Assembly: GCF_029223865.1 (NCBI RefSeq)
Contig: NZ_CP119520.1
Coordinates: forward strand, 5,766,001 to 5,830,000
Length of the DNA stretch: 64,000 nucleotides
Origin: Telluria mixta
GTDB lineage: Bacteria > Pseudomonadota > Gammaproteobacteria > Burkholderiales > Burkholderiaceae_D
Direction: 5' to 3'
The notes under the pieces were generated by a model. The model did no database searches. It was not told the DNA's origin and saw only the letters and a list, made by a program, of their open reading frames with translations. A program made the translations under genes and the position numbers. Of this stretch, positions 8,128-17,616 are shown in pieces. Position 1 is the stretch's first letter. The number at the start of each line of letters is the position of its first letter.

Positions 8128-9111
8128 TCAGTCGCCCGGATACTTTACGCCGGTCTGGGCGCGGATCTCGTCCAGCACGCCCATCAGGTGCAGGGTCTGC
8201 TCGTGCGTGATGGCCGGGCTTTCGATCAGGCCTTCGCTCCAGCAGCGCTGCGCCTCGATCGCCTCGTGCACGTAGCCGTTGCCGAGATACGGCGTCGGGA
8301 TGACGCGTGCCGGTTCGTCGGCCAGCATCAGGGTGACGGTGGGCGGGCGGTGGAACGGCGCGTCCAGGCGCAGCTGGCCGTGGCGGCCCGACAGTGTGAG
8401 CAGGCCCGGCGTGCGCGCCTTCAGCGAGCAGGCGCATGTGGACAGCGCGCCGCCCGCGTGGCGCAGCGTGAACACGGTCTGCAGGTCGACGCCGGTCGGA
8501 CCCAGCTCCGCCTGGGCGCGCACGGTGTCCACGGCGCCGAGCAGGTACGTGGTGATCGACAGCGGATAGATGCCCACGTCGAGCAGGGCGCCGCCGCCGA
8601 GGGCCGGGTTGAACAGGCGCGCTTCCGGGCCGCCCGCCGCGACGAAGCCGAAATCGGCGCTGGCCTGCGACACCTCGCCCAGCACGCCGGAGGCGAGGAT
8701 GCGCTTGACTTCGTCCAGCGCGGGCATGAAGCGCGTCCACATGGCTTCCATCAGGAACACCTTGCGGCTGCGGGCGAGGGCGACGACCTGCTCGGCCTGG
8801 GCGCGGTTCAGCGCGAACGGTTTTTCGCACAGCACGCCCTTGCCGCCGGCGAGCATCGACAGCGCGTTTTCGGCGTGCATGGCGTGCGGCGTGCCGATGT
8901 AGACGAGGTCGACGTCGGCGCAGGCGGCGAGGCTGTCGTAGCCGGCGAGGCGCAGCGGGATGTCGAATTCGTCGGCGAATCCGGCAGCCGACGCGCGTTC
9001 GCGCGAGGCGACGGCGGCGATCGTGGCGCCGGGCGTGTCGCGCAGGGCCGTCGCGAAATCGCGGGCGATCCTGCCGGTGCCGAGGATTCCCCAGCGTACG
9101 GTTTTTGTCAT
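8128..9111 (-). CDS. Gfo/Idh/MocA-family NAD(P)-dependent oxidoreductase
   Basis: 327 residues from the ATG at 9111, chosen because AAAGGAG lies 5 nt before it. N-terminal Rossmann fold with GILGTGRIARDF (about 8-19), VYIGTPHAMHAENA, and the family's EKPFALN motif (Lys near residue 96, catalytic in the family), then the C-terminal alpha/beta substrate domain with GGGALLDVGIYPL. Members oxidise or reduce sugars, inositols and related polyols. The dimeric dihydrodiol/xylose dehydrogenase-like branch is the closest by feel. Convergence of function with the neighbouring GH94/GPH pair (for example handling of gluconate-type products) is possible but not shown; it has its own leader and is not in the same operon. 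Confidence 0.85.
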   Translation of the reverse strand: MTKTVRWGILGTGRIARDFATALRDTPGATIAAVASRERASAAGFADEFDIPLRLAGYDSLAACADVDLVYIGTPHAMHAENALSMLAGGKGVLCEKPFALNRAQAEQVVALARSRKVFLMEAMWTRFMPALDEVKRILASGVLGEVSQASADFGFVAAGGPEARLFNPALGGGALLDVGIYPLSITTYLLGAVDTVRAQAELGPTGVDLQTVFTLRHAGGALSTCACSLKARTPGLLTLSGRHGQLRLDAPFHRPPTVTLMLADEPARVIPTPYLGNGYVHEAIEAQRCWSEGLIESPAITHEQTLHLMGVLDEIRAQTGVKYPGD

Positions 9112-9129
9112 GTGTACTCCTTTAAACAA

Positions 9130-9158
9130 GGGTGGAACAAGCGTGGGTGGAACAAGCG
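9130..9158 (+). repeat. Tandem 14-nt repeat in a leader region
   Basis: GGGTGGAACAAGCG occurs at 9130-9143 and 9145-9158, period 15, just upstream of the oxidoreductase start. No function is evident. Confidence 0.6.
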
Positions 9159-9287
9159 GGGCGGCGAATTCTGGAGGATGGCCGAAAGGTGGGCTACCTG
9201 TCTATCTTGACAGGTCTTTGATGACATTTTGTTATCGATGATTGCGTTATACTGCATTGTGGTCCCCCATCGATCGAAAGGAAAGCC

Positions 9288-11387
9288 ATGGCTGCACAGT
9301 CCCCAAGCGCGGATGCGAGCGCATGGTGCCGGCCCCTGTTCGAAGGGACGCAACTCTCGATGCTGGTCTGCGACCCTGTGTCGCAGGAAATCCTGGACGT
9401 CAACGACGCGACGCTAGCCCTGCTGGGCTATTCCCGCGACCGGCTGCTGGGCATGCGCCTGCCCGACCTGTACGCGCACGACCCGGAAGAAGACGGCCTG
9501 CGTCCGGAAACATGCCGCCTGCATTCGCACGTGCGCCACATCGCCGGCGCCGGCGGCGACATCCACCATGCGATCCTGCAGCGCTGCGCCATCGAGTACG
9601 GCGGGCGCGACGCCGTGCTCGTCATTCTCCAGGACGTGACGCGCCACGTGGAGGCCGAAGTCCAGCTGCGCGACACCCAGAACGAATTGCTGCGCGCACA
9701 GGCGCTCGCGCTGATCGGCAACTGGATCTGGGACGCGGCCAGCGATTCGCACGTCACGTCGTCGCCGGAAGGCTACCGCATCATGGGCTTCCGGGCGGAC
9801 GAGACGCCCGTGTCGACGGCCGAGATCTATGCCCGCATCCATCCGGACGACCGGCCGATGGCCGAACGGGCGCGCGAGCGGGCGCTGCTTGACCCCGATT
9901 ACAAGTACGACATCGAGTTCCGCCTGATCCGGCCGGACGGCGAGGTGCGCTGGCTACATTCCGTGGCCGAGGTCCGGCGCGACGCCTGCGGACACGTCGT
10001 CAAGATGCTGGGTCTGGTGCAGGACGTGACCGAGCGCCGCCGCGCCGAGGAAAACGTGCGGCGCCTCGCGTATTACGACACGGTGACGGGCCTGCCCAAC
10101 ATGAACCGGTTCGAGAGCGAAGTCGGCGACCGGCTGATCCAGCTGCGGCGCGGCGCGGGCCGGGGACGCGCGCCCGCACGGTTCGCATGCCTGATCGTCG
10201 ACCTCGTGCGTTTCCGCGACGTGAATTACGCGCTCACGCATCTGTACGGCGACGTGCTGCTCGCGCTCGTGGCGGACCGCCTCGCGGCCGTCGTCGGGCA
10301 GGCCGGCGTCGTCGCGCGTTGCGATGCGCGCTTCCCGATCGTGCTCGACGGCGCCGACGAGGAAGAGGCGCGGCGCTGGGCCCAGCACATCCACCGCGCC
10401 CTCGAAGCCCCGTTCTCCGTGGCCGGCATCTCGTACGAGATCGGCGCACGGGTCGGCATCGCGCTCGCGCCGCTGCAGGGCCTCGATTACCACGCGCTGC
10501 TGCGCAAGGCCGACATCGCGCTGTACCAGGCCGCGCACCTGGGCCGCAACGTCGCCGTCTACGCCGCCGAGGACGACCCGCATACGCCCGACCGGCTGTC
10601 GCTGATCGGCGACTTCCGCGCCGCCATCGAAGCGGGCGAGATCCAGCTCTTCTGCCAGCCGAAGGTGACAATGGACAGCCGCGAGATCGTCGGCGCGGAA
10701 GCGCTCGTGCGCTGGGTCCATCCGGACAAGGGCTGCATCGGGCCGGAGACGTTCATGCCGCTGATCGAGTCCACGGACCTGATCCACGTGCTCACGCAGC
10801 ACATGCTGGCCAGCGCCGTCGCCCAGAGCGAGGCGTGGCGCGCGCAGGGGGTGCGTTTGCCCATCGCCGTGAACCTGTCCGCGCGCGACATCGCCGCGCT
10901 GTCCCTGTCCGAACACCTGCGCGAGCTGCTGGAACACCACGGCTCGTGCGCGGGCCTGATCGGCCTGGAGATGACGGAGAGCAGCCTGATGCAGAACCCG
11001 GCAGAGAGCATCGCCGAGCTGGAACGCCTGTCCGCGATGGGCTTCCGGCTGTACATCGACGACTTCGGCACCGGGTATTCGTCGCTGAGCTACCTGAGCC
11101 GCCTGCCCGTGGACGTGATCAAGATCGACCACGGCTTCACCATGCAGATGATCGAAGACCAGCGTGCGGCGTCCATCGTGAAATCCACCGTGCACCTGGC
11201 GCACGATCTCGGAATGAGCGTCGTCGCGGAAGGCGTCAGCAATGGGCGCATCTGGGACGCGCTGTACGCGCTCGGCTGCGACGAGGCCCAGGGGTATTTC
11301 GTGGCCGCGCCGATGCCCGCGGCGATGCTGCTCGACTGGGCTCGCGCGTCGCCGTACCGGCTGCAGGACGAACCCGTGTGCGCGTGA
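9288..11387 (+). CDS. PAS-PAS-GGDEF-EAL protein, probable c-di-GMP phosphodiesterase
   Basis: 699 residues with no membrane segment. PAS domains at about 15-120 and 140-250 (each ending in QDVT), a GGDEF domain at about 258-425 and an EAL domain at about 436-685. The GGDEF signature is replaced by CDARF (345-349), so cyclase activity is not expected; such domains often act as GTP sensors. The EAL side is intact: Glu471 in EALVR, Asn529, Glu561 in EMTES, Asp591-Asp592 in DDFGTG, Lys612, Glu648 and Gln668. It should hydrolyse c-di-GMP to pGpG, with the PAS domains sensing an unknown cue. AAAGGA precedes the ATG. Confidence 0.9.
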   Translation: MAAQSPSADASAWCRPLFEGTQLSMLVCDPVSQEILDVNDATLALLGYSRDRLLGMRLPDLYAHDPEEDGLRPETCRLHSHVRHIAGAGGDIHHAILQRCAIEYGGRDAVLVILQDVTRHVEAEVQLRDTQNELLRAQALALIGNWIWDAASDSHVTSSPEGYRIMGFRADETPVSTAEIYARIHPDDRPMAERARERALLDPDYKYDIEFRLIRPDGEVRWLHSVAEVRRDACGHVVKMLGLVQDVTERRRAEENVRRLAYYDTVTGLPNMNRFESEVGDRLIQLRRGAGRGRAPARFACLIVDLVRFRDVNYALTHLYGDVLLALVADRLAAVVGQAGVVARCDARFPIVLDGADEEEARRWAQHIHRALEAPFSVAGISYEIGARVGIALAPLQGLDYHALLRKADIALYQAAHLGRNVAVYAAEDDPHTPDRLSLIGDFRAAIEAGEIQLFCQPKVTMDSREIVGAEALVRWVHPDKGCIGPETFMPLIESTDLIHVLTQHMLASAVAQSEAWRAQGVRLPIAVNLSARDIAALSLSEHLRELLEHHGSCAGLIGLEMTESSLMQNPAESIAELERLSAMGFRLYIDDFGTGYSSLSYLSRLPVDVIKIDHGFTMQMIEDQRAASIVKSTVHLAHDLGMSVVAEGVSNGRIWDALYALGCDEAQGYFVAAPMPAAMLLDWARASPYRLQDEPVCA

Positions 11388-11396
11388 GTGCGGGGC

Positions 11397-13241
11397 TCAG
11401 CCTTGGGCGGCGCTGGCCGCAGCGTCCGGTTCCGGATCGGCCGGGCGCGCGGGCGCCGGCACCTGCGGCAGGCGCACGGTGAACGTGCTGCCCTGACCCT
11501 CGCCGCTGCTGTGCGCCGTCACGGTGCCGCCGTGCAGCGCCGCGAGCTCGCGCACGAGGGCAAGGCCGAGACCGAGGCCGCCCTGGGCGCGGTCGATGCT
11601 GACGGGGCCCTGCACGAGCGCCTCGAAGATCAGCGGCAGGGTGGCCGGCTCGATGCCGATGCCGGTATCGCTCACCTCGAACACCGCGGCGCCATCTTCG
11701 GCGCGTCCGCGCACGGCGATCGCGCCGCCGGCCGGCGTGTACTTGATCGCGTTGTGCAGCAGGTTGTCGAACACCTGTTCGAGCCGCGTGGCATCGCCGT
11801 CGACCCACAACGGCGAGACTCCCACCGTCCACGCATGCACGCCCGCGTCGACGACCTGGCGCGTCGCGCAGCAGTGCAGCAGCAGCGCGCCAGCATCGAT
11901 CGGGGTCTTTTTCAATTCCACCTTGCCGGAGAGGATGCGGCGCACGTCGAGCAGGTCGTCGACGATACGGGTCAGGTGGCGCGTCTGGCGGCGGCCGATC
12001 TCGCGCGCGTGCGCCGCCATCTGTGCGTTTGCCGTCGGCATGTCGAGCACCTTCAGCGCGCCGGCGATGGCGGCCAGCGGATTGCGCAGTTCGTGGCCCA
12101 GCATGGCAAGGAAGTTGTCCTTGGCGGCGCTTTGCGCCTCGGCCAGGCGGCGCGCTTCGCGTTCACTCTGGAGCAGGGCCTCGCGCTCGGATTCGAGCGC
12201 CGCGCGCGCGGTACGCTCGCGCGCCAGGTTTTCGCTCGTGTGGAACAGCGCGTCCTGCAGCACGTCGACTTCATGCACCCGGGTGGGCGCGGGCCGGGCC
12301 AGCGCGCCGAGCGGCAGGGCCTCGGCCGTTCGGCGTGCGCGGTCGAGCGCGACGGACAGGCGCTGCGCGATGAACGACGCGATGCCGAACGCGAGGCTGA
12401 TGACCGCGAGCAGCGCGAGCGCCGCATACCGCGTCGCCGCTCGCGCCGCCGCCTCGATCTCGGCGACGGGCACGCCGATCGCGATGGTCCAGCCGGTGGC
12501 CTCGCTGTGCGTGAAGATGTCGTAGACTTCGATCCCTTCGCGCGTCAGGTGGCGCACGATGCCGCTGTTCGCGGCGCGGGCGGCCGCGAACAGTTCGGGC
12601 CGCACCTTGCCGCCGACGAGCGTGTTATTGCGGTTGCGCGCGATCGAGATGCCGTCGCGGTCGAAGATGCCCATGACCCAGTCGGGGCCCAGTCCCTTGT
12701 CCGCGAACACGGTGGAAAAATGGCCGGCGTCGAAGACCTGGCTCAGGACCCAGCGCCCGCCGGCGCCGCGCGGTACCGGCACGTCGATGGAGACCGCGGG
12801 CTTGCGCGACAGGGCGCCGACGAAGTAGCCGGACACGCGCGGCCGCTGGCTGTCCCACGCCTGTGCGACCCAGGGACCGGCACGGCCCGGAAGGCGGGTC
12901 CCGTACGGGACGAGGGTGTTCAGGAGCGGGGCGCCGTCATGGTCGATCAACAGGGTCCACGTCCACGGCGTCCCCGCGTTCATCGCGCCCGCCTCGCGGT
13001 GGATTTCGGCGAAATCGCCCCGGCGCATGGCGTCCGAGTTGCCGAGCGCGCGCAGCGCGGCCTGGGCGGCAGCGACTTCGCGGTCGACGAGCAGCGCGGT
13101 GGCGCGCGCACTGGATTCGACGCTGCGGATACGCGATTCGCGTTCCCAGTCGAGGAGCATGGACAAGCCCGCGCCGGCGATGACGGTGACCGGCACCAGG
13201 ATGGCGACGGCCATGAGGATCAGATAGTGACGGGCTTTCAT
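11397..13241 (-). CDS. Membrane sensor histidine kinase with Cache domain
   Basis: 614 residues. TM1 at about 7-30, an extracytoplasmic double-Cache-like region (31-270, including a PWTWTLLIDHDG and a VMGIFDRDGISIARN strand), TM2 at about 271-294, a coiled-coil stretch (330-375), then HisKA with phosphoacceptor His383 (LGHELRNPL), N-box Asn497 (NLLHNAIKYTP), G1 DTGIGI (525-530) and G2 GGLGLGLAL (554-562). The C-terminal tail is rich in Pro/Ala. No response regulator is adjacent, so the partner is unknown. The sensed ligand is probably a small molecule in the periplasm. It converges on the PDE gene with a 9-nt gap. Confidence 0.9.
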   Translation of the reverse strand: MKARHYLILMAVAILVPVTVIAGAGLSMLLDWERESRIRSVESSARATALLVDREVAAAQAALRALGNSDAMRRGDFAEIHREAGAMNAGTPWTWTLLIDHDGAPLLNTLVPYGTRLPGRAGPWVAQAWDSQRPRVSGYFVGALSRKPAVSIDVPVPRGAGGRWVLSQVFDAGHFSTVFADKGLGPDWVMGIFDRDGISIARNRNNTLVGGKVRPELFAAARAANSGIVRHLTREGIEVYDIFTHSEATGWTIAIGVPVAEIEAAARAATRYAALALLAVISLAFGIASFIAQRLSVALDRARRTAEALPLGALARPAPTRVHEVDVLQDALFHTSENLARERTARAALESEREALLQSEREARRLAEAQSAAKDNFLAMLGHELRNPLAAIAGALKVLDMPTANAQMAAHAREIGRRQTRHLTRIVDDLLDVRRILSGKVELKKTPIDAGALLLHCCATRQVVDAGVHAWTVGVSPLWVDGDATRLEQVFDNLLHNAIKYTPAGGAIAVRGRAEDGAAVFEVSDTGIGIEPATLPLIFEALVQGPVSIDRAQGGLGLGLALVRELAALHGGTVTAHSSGEGQGSTFTVRLPQVPAPARPADPEPDAAASAAQG

Positions 13242-13377
13242 CAGGGTGCCATTGTACTTGCATTAATGCAGACGCCGGAAGCCCGCGCGTTGCGGTAGCA
13301 TGTGCGGATCGTTGCCAGTCGGGCAAGCGAGGGCGGGGCGCCGCCGGTGGCGCCGGGAAGACGGGAAAGGAACGGCT

Positions 13378-13977
13378 ATGGCGAAGGTACTGGTGCTGTA
13401 TTACTCGACGTATGGACACATCGAACAGATGGCGAATGCGCTGGCGGAAGGCGCCCGCGCGGCGGGAGCGACCGTGGACGTGAAGCGCGTGCCCGAGACG
13501 GTGCCGGAAGACGTCGCCCGCAACGGCCATTTCAAGCTGGACCAGCCGGCGCCCATCGCGACCGTGAACGAACTGCCCGACTACGACGCCATCGTGATCG
13601 GCGCGCCCACGCGCTACGGCCGCATGCCGTCGCAGATGGCCGCGTTCCTGGACCAGACGGGCGGCCTGTGGGCGAGGGGGGCGTTGCACGGCAAGGTCGG
13701 CGCCGCGTTCACGTCGACGGCCACCCAGCACGGCGGCCAGGAAACGACGCTGTTCTCGATCATCACGAACCTTCTGCACTTCGGGATGGTCGTCGTCGGC
13801 CTGCCGTACAGCTTCGCGGGCCAGATGACGCTGGACGAGATCACCGGCTGCAGCCCCTACGGCGCGAGCACGATCGCGGGCGGCCAGGGCCAGCGCCAGC
13901 CCAGCGGCAACGAACTGGACGGCGCGCGCCACCAGGGCGAGCTGGTGGCGAAGACGGCGATCAAGCTGTTCGGCTGA
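13378..13977 (+). CDS. wrbA: WrbA-type NAD(P)H:quinone oxidoreductase
   Basis: 199 residues from the ATG at 13378, with AAAGGA 6 nt upstream; an earlier in-frame ATG at 13300 adds an unlikely Arg-rich leader. The flavodoxin fold binds FMN through [12 protein letters not shown] (about 8-19) and [13 protein letters not shown] (about 77-89). The WrbA-specific [13 protein letters not shown] and [10 protein letters not shown] segments are present. It reduces quinones by two electrons, avoiding semiquinones, in the cytoplasm as part of oxidative-stress protection. Length is typical (about 200). Confidence 0.95.
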   Translation: MAKVLVLYYSTYGHIEQMANALAEGARAAGATVDVKRVPETVPEDVARNGHFKLDQPAPIATVNELPDYDAIVIGAPTRYGRMPSQMAAFLDQTGGLWARGALHGKVGAAFTSTATQHGGQETTLFSIITNLLHFGMVVVGLPYSFAGQMTLDEITGCSPYGASTIAGGQGQRQPSGNELDGARHQGELVAKTAIKLFG

Positions 13978-14002
13978 CCGTCCGGCGGGGGTGAAGGCGG
14001 TT

Positions 14003-14028
14003 TTTTTATGCCGCGTTTTTATGCCGCG
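14003..14028 (+). repeat. Tandem 13-nt repeat before kdpD
   Basis: TTTTTATGCCGCG occurs twice in a row (14003-14015 and 14016-14028). The repeat creates two extra in-frame ATG-like triplets upstream of the kdpD start; no ribosome site is seen with them. Confidence 0.6.
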
Positions 14029-14056
14029 TTTACGGCCGATCGCTTACCATCCACGC

Positions 14057-16048
14057 ATGCAGAGTTCCGAATCGAAGACAGGCACGGTACTGGCCGTGCT
14101 GCGCGCGGACGCGGGCGACGAAGCCGCGGTCGCCGCGGCGGCGCGGCTCGCGGCGCGCGGCGACGCGCCGTGGCACGCCGTCCTCGTCGAGAACGCACAC
14201 ACGCGCCGCCGCGGCGAAGCGGCCCGCCTGCGCACGCTCGAACTGCTGCGCCAGGCCCATGCGCAGGGTGCCGTCACGGCCGTGCTGGAAGGGCGCGACG
14301 CGCCCGCCGTCGTTGCCGGTTATGCCCGCCGCCACGGCTGCACGACCGCCGTGCTGGCACGCGAGCACCGGTTCTCCTGGTGGCATGGTCCGTTCGGCCG
14401 GCGGCTGACGCGGGCGGCGCCGGAACTGGATCTGGTCGACGTCGCTGCGCCGTCGGGGCCCATCGTCGCCGGACCGCGGGTGAGCGGGAATGCCAGGCCG
14501 CGTCCCTACCTGGCCGCCGTCGGCGCGAGCCTGGCCACCGCCATCGTCGCGCTGCCGCTGCTGCCGCTGCTGGACGTGGCCAACGTCGCGATGCTGTTCC
14601 TGCTGACGGTGGTGCTCGTCGCGATCCGCCTCGGGCGCGGCCCCGCGATCCTCGCGACGCTGGTCGGCTTCTGCGCGCTCGTCGCCGCCGCGCCGCGCCG
14701 CGAGTACGACGTCAGCGAATTCAAGTACGCGGTCGCGCTGGTCGTGATGCTGGCCGTCGGCTGGATCACGGCGCGGCTGACGTCCGACCTGCGCGAGCAG
14801 GCGGAAAGCGCGATCGGCCGGGAAGCCCGCACCCGCGCGCTGTACGAGTTCGCGCGGGCGCTGTCCGTCGCGCTGCAGACGGAACAGGTGTTCGAAATCA
14901 CGCGCCGCTTCCTCGCGCGTACCTTCGACGCGCGCGCCGTGATCCTGCTGCCGGACGATGCGGGCCGGTTGCGCTGGCCGGCGGCGGAGCCTGGCAGCGC
15001 CGAACGCGTCCCGGTGCTGAGCGTGCTGGACATGGCGGCAGCGCAGTGGGCATTCGACCATGCGGCACCGGCCGGCGCGGAGACGCCCACGCTGCCCAGC
15101 AATCCGTGGCTGTACCTGCCGCTGCTGGCGCCGATGCGCTCGCGCGGCGTGCTCGCGGTGCGCGTGCCGGACGTCGCGGCGCTGCTCGTGCCGGAACGGC
15201 GCGAACTGCTGGACGCCTTCGCGGCGCTGGCCGCCATCGCGCTGGAGCGGGTGCACTACGTCGATGTGGCCCAGGACGCCGTCGTGCGCATGGAGGGCGA
15301 GCGCCTGCGCAATTCGCTGCTGGCCGCGCTGTCGCACGATTTGCGTACGCCGCTCACCAGCCTCGTCGGCCTGTCCGAATCGCTGACGTTATCGCGCCCG
15401 CCGCTGGCCGCCGCGCAGATGGAACTGGCGAACGCGCTGCGCGACGAAGCGCGGCGCATGAGCACCCTCGTCGCCAACCTGCTCGACATGGCCCGCATCC
15501 AGAGCGGCGGCGTGACACTCAATTTGCAGTGGCAGATGGTCGAGGAGACGATCGGCAGCGCGTTGCGCGCCTGCCGCTGGCAGTTGGGCGGACGATCCAT
15601 CGACACGCGCATCCCACGCGGCCTGCCGCTCGTGCGCTTCGATGCGACCCTGCTCGAGCGCGTGCTGTGCAATCTGCTGGAAAATGCGGGCAAGTACACG
15701 CCGCCGGATGCGCATGTGACGATCGCGGCGCGCACGGAAGAGGGCATGCTGACCGTCGCCGTGTGCGACGACGGCCCGGGCCTGCCGGCCGGGCGCGAGG
15801 ATGCGCTGTTCGAGAAATTCGTGCGCGGCCGGCAGGAATCGTCCATCGCCGGCGTCGGCCTGGGCCTGGCCATCTGCCGCGCCATCGTCGAAGCCCACGG
15901 CGGCGGCATGCGCGCCTTCAACCGTCCGGACGCCGGCGCCTGCTTCGAACTGAGCCTGCCGCTGGGCGAGCCACCGCCGTTGCCGCTGCCGGAAGCTCAC
16001 CCGGACCCCGAACATCAACACCACCCGATCGACCAGCATGAGCATTGA
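14057..16048 (+). CDS. kdpD: KdpD-like sensor histidine kinase lacking the N-terminal Kdp domain
   Basis: 663 residues from the ATG at 14057 (start weakly supported; further upstream in-frame starts exist). A universal-stress-protein-like domain (about 9-130), a four-helix membrane block (about 150-240, DUF4118 type), a GAF-like domain (about 260-400), HisKA with His427 (LSHDLRTPLTS), Asn543, DDGPGL (571-576) and GVGLGLA (599-605). Full-length KdpD is about 890 residues; the roughly 210-residue ATP-binding KdpD domain at the N-terminus is missing here. It overlaps the response regulator by 11 nt. No kdpFABC potassium-pump genes lie in the window, so the target may be elsewhere or different. 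Confidence 0.88.
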   Translation: MQSSESKTGTVLAVLRADAGDEAAVAAAARLAARGDAPWHAVLVENAHTRRRGEAARLRTLELLRQAHAQGAVTAVLEGRDAPAVVAGYARRHGCTTAVLAREHRFSWWHGPFGRRLTRAAPELDLVDVAAPSGPIVAGPRVSGNARPRPYLAAVGASLATAIVALPLLPLLDVANVAMLFLLTVVLVAIRLGRGPAILATLVGFCALVAAAPRREYDVSEFKYAVALVVMLAVGWITARLTSDLREQAESAIGREARTRALYEFARALSVALQTEQVFEITRRFLARTFDARAVILLPDDAGRLRWPAAEPGSAERVPVLSVLDMAAAQWAFDHAAPAGAETPTLPSNPWLYLPLLAPMRSRGVLAVRVPDVAALLVPERRELLDAFAALAAIALERVHYVDVAQDAVVRMEGERLRNSLLAALSHDLRTPLTSLVGLSESLTLSRPPLAAAQMELANALRDEARRMSTLVANLLDMARIQSGGVTLNLQWQMVEETIGSALRACRWQLGGRSIDTRIPRGLPLVRFDATLLERVLCNLLENAGKYTPPDAHVTIAARTEEGMLTVAVCDDGPGLPAGREDALFEKFVRGRQESSIAGVGLGLAICRAIVEAHGGGMRAFNRPDAGACFELSLPLGEPPPLPLPEAHPDPEHQHHPIDQHEH

Positions 16049-16736
16049 GTCCGCCGCACCCGTCGCCCTCATCGTCGAGGACGAACCGCAGATCCGCAGG
16101 TTCGTCCGCATGGCCCTCGAAGGCGAGGGCTGGCAGGTGCACCAGTCCGAGACCCTGAAGCGCGGCGTGATCGACGCCGGCACCCGCACGCCCGACCTCA
16201 TCATCCTCGACCTGGGCCTGCCCGACGGCGACGGCCTGCGGCTGATCCGCGACGTGCGGACCTGGAGCCCCGTGCCGATCATCGTGCTGTCCGCGCGCTT
16301 CGACGAGGCGGACAAGATCACGGCGCTGGACGCCGGCGCGGACGACTACCTGACGAAGCCCTTCGGCATCGGCGAACTGCTCGCGCGCGTGCGCGCCGCG
16401 TTGCGCCGCCAGCACAAGGCGGGCGGAGACGCCTCCGCGCGCATCGCGTTCGGCACGGTGGAAGTGGACTTGAACAAGCGCACGGTCCAGCGCGACGGCC
16501 AGCCCGTGCACCTGACGCCGACCGAGTACAAGTTATTGTCCGTGCTGATCGCGAACCTGGGCCGCGTCGTCACGGCGCCTCAACTCCTGCGCGAGGTATG
16601 GGGCCCGTCGAACGCGGACAACGGGCATTACGTGCGCATCTACATGGGGCACCTGCGCCAGAAGCTGGAAGACGATCCCGCGCAGCCGCGGCACCTGCTT
16701 ACGGAGACGGCGGTCGGGTATCGCCTGCAGCCCTGA
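16038..16736 (+). CDS. kdpE: KdpE-like OmpR/PhoB-family response regulator
   Basis: 232 residues. Receiver domain with VEDEPQ (acidic pocket), phospho-acceptor Asp in IILDLGLPDGDG, the Thr/Ser switch in IIVLSAR and Lys in LTKPFG, followed by a C-terminal winged helix (RTVQRDGQPVHLTPTEYKLLSVL ... NADNGHYVRIYMGHLRQKLEDDP), which is the KdpE form of this domain. The 11-nt overlap with the kinase gene implies translational coupling and fixes the partner. Its 3' end overlaps the convergent cupin gene by 38 nt. Confidence 0.92.
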   Translation: MSIESAAPVALIVEDEPQIRRFVRMALEGEGWQVHQSETLKRGVIDAGTRTPDLIILDLGLPDGDGLRLIRDVRTWSPVPIIVLSARFDEADKITALDAGADDYLTKPFGIGELLARVRAALRRQHKAGGDASARIAFGTVEVDLNKRTVQRDGQPVHLTPTEYKLLSVLIANLGRVVTAPQLLREVWGPSNADNGHYVRIYMGHLRQKLEDDPAQPRHLLTETAVGYRLQP

Positions 16737-17583
16737 GCGCCGGATCGTCCTTCAGCGCGAGCGGCATCGCCCTGGCCCAGCGGTTGACGGACAGTGCGAA
16801 CGTCAACGCCCGCACCTGGTGATACCAGCCGGCGGGCACGTACAGCATGTCGCCGGGTTCGACGATGCATTCGACCGGCGCCGCACCGCGCGCGAGCGGG
16901 TACGCATCGAAATCGGGCCGCTCCGGATCGAACGGGGATCCGAACAGCACCGGATTCGCTTCGCGCACGTACAGGAATTCGTCGTGGTGGGGCGGGACGA
17001 GGAAGATCCGCTTCGTGCCCCAGATCTGCGCGAAGATATTGTCGTCGTAGTCGCAATGCAGCGGCGTCACCGTGCCGGCGGGGCCGAGCCAGAAGCGGGG
17101 CGGGCCCATCTTGCCGAAATAGCCCGGCCAGTGGCACATCGCATTCAATTCGTTGATTTCCAGGTTGCCGACATACGGCGGCAAGCCGTCGGTCCAGGAC
17201 GCGGCGAGATCCAGGTACGCGCGCATCGCCATGTCCTGCATGGCGCGGTCGGGCGCGAAGGCCGTACCGATGTAGTCGCCAACGCGGGCGCGCACGGGGA
17301 CGTCGCCGAAGCGCTCGCGCAACTGGTCCGGCGTGAACGCGCACAGCGGCCAGCGGCCGACGAGGCCCGTGATCATGAACGGCAGGCCGCGCTCCGCCTG
17401 CGCGCGAAAGGCGGCGCGATCGAGGGTTTTGAATCGCGGGATGGTGGTCAGCGGCGGGAGTTTGCGTGACGCGTCACGGATGGCGTCGCGCATGGCGGCG
17501 ATCGACGTGACGCCGCGCACGCGGGCATTCTTGTCTGGATCAGGAATCAACGGCTCGTTCTCTTCAGTTGGCGTACCATGCAA
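16699..17583 (-). CDS. JmjC-like cupin (Cupin_8) protein
   Basis: 294 residues. Cupin fold of the Fe(II)/2-oxoglutarate oxygenase superfamily: TPLHCDYDDNIFAQIWGTKRI carries the His-x-Asp metal pair, and GDMLYVPAGWYHQV carries the distal His; a Lys in GTKR could bind 2-oxoglutarate. Such proteins hydroxylate Asn, His, Arg or Lys side chains of proteins, or related substrates; the target is unknown. The same superfamily appears again at 39228-40235 in the halogenase group, but the two are not close copies. No signal peptide. Confidence 0.8.
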   Translation of the reverse strand: MHGTPTEENEPLIPDPDKNARVRGVTSIAAMRDAIRDASRKLPPLTTIPRFKTLDRAAFRAQAERGLPFMITGLVGRWPLCAFTPDQLRERFGDVPVRARVGDYIGTAFAPDRAMQDMAMRAYLDLAASWTDGLPPYVGNLEINELNAMCHWPGYFGKMGPPRFWLGPAGTVTPLHCDYDDNIFAQIWGTKRIFLVPPHHDEFLYVREANPVLFGSPFDPERPDFDAYPLARGAAPVECIVEPGDMLYVPAGWYHQVRALTFALSVNRWARAMPLALKDDPALRAAGDTRPPSP

Positions 17584-17616
17584 GTATACAGGCCGTGCTC
17601 ACACTGGGGAGGAGTT

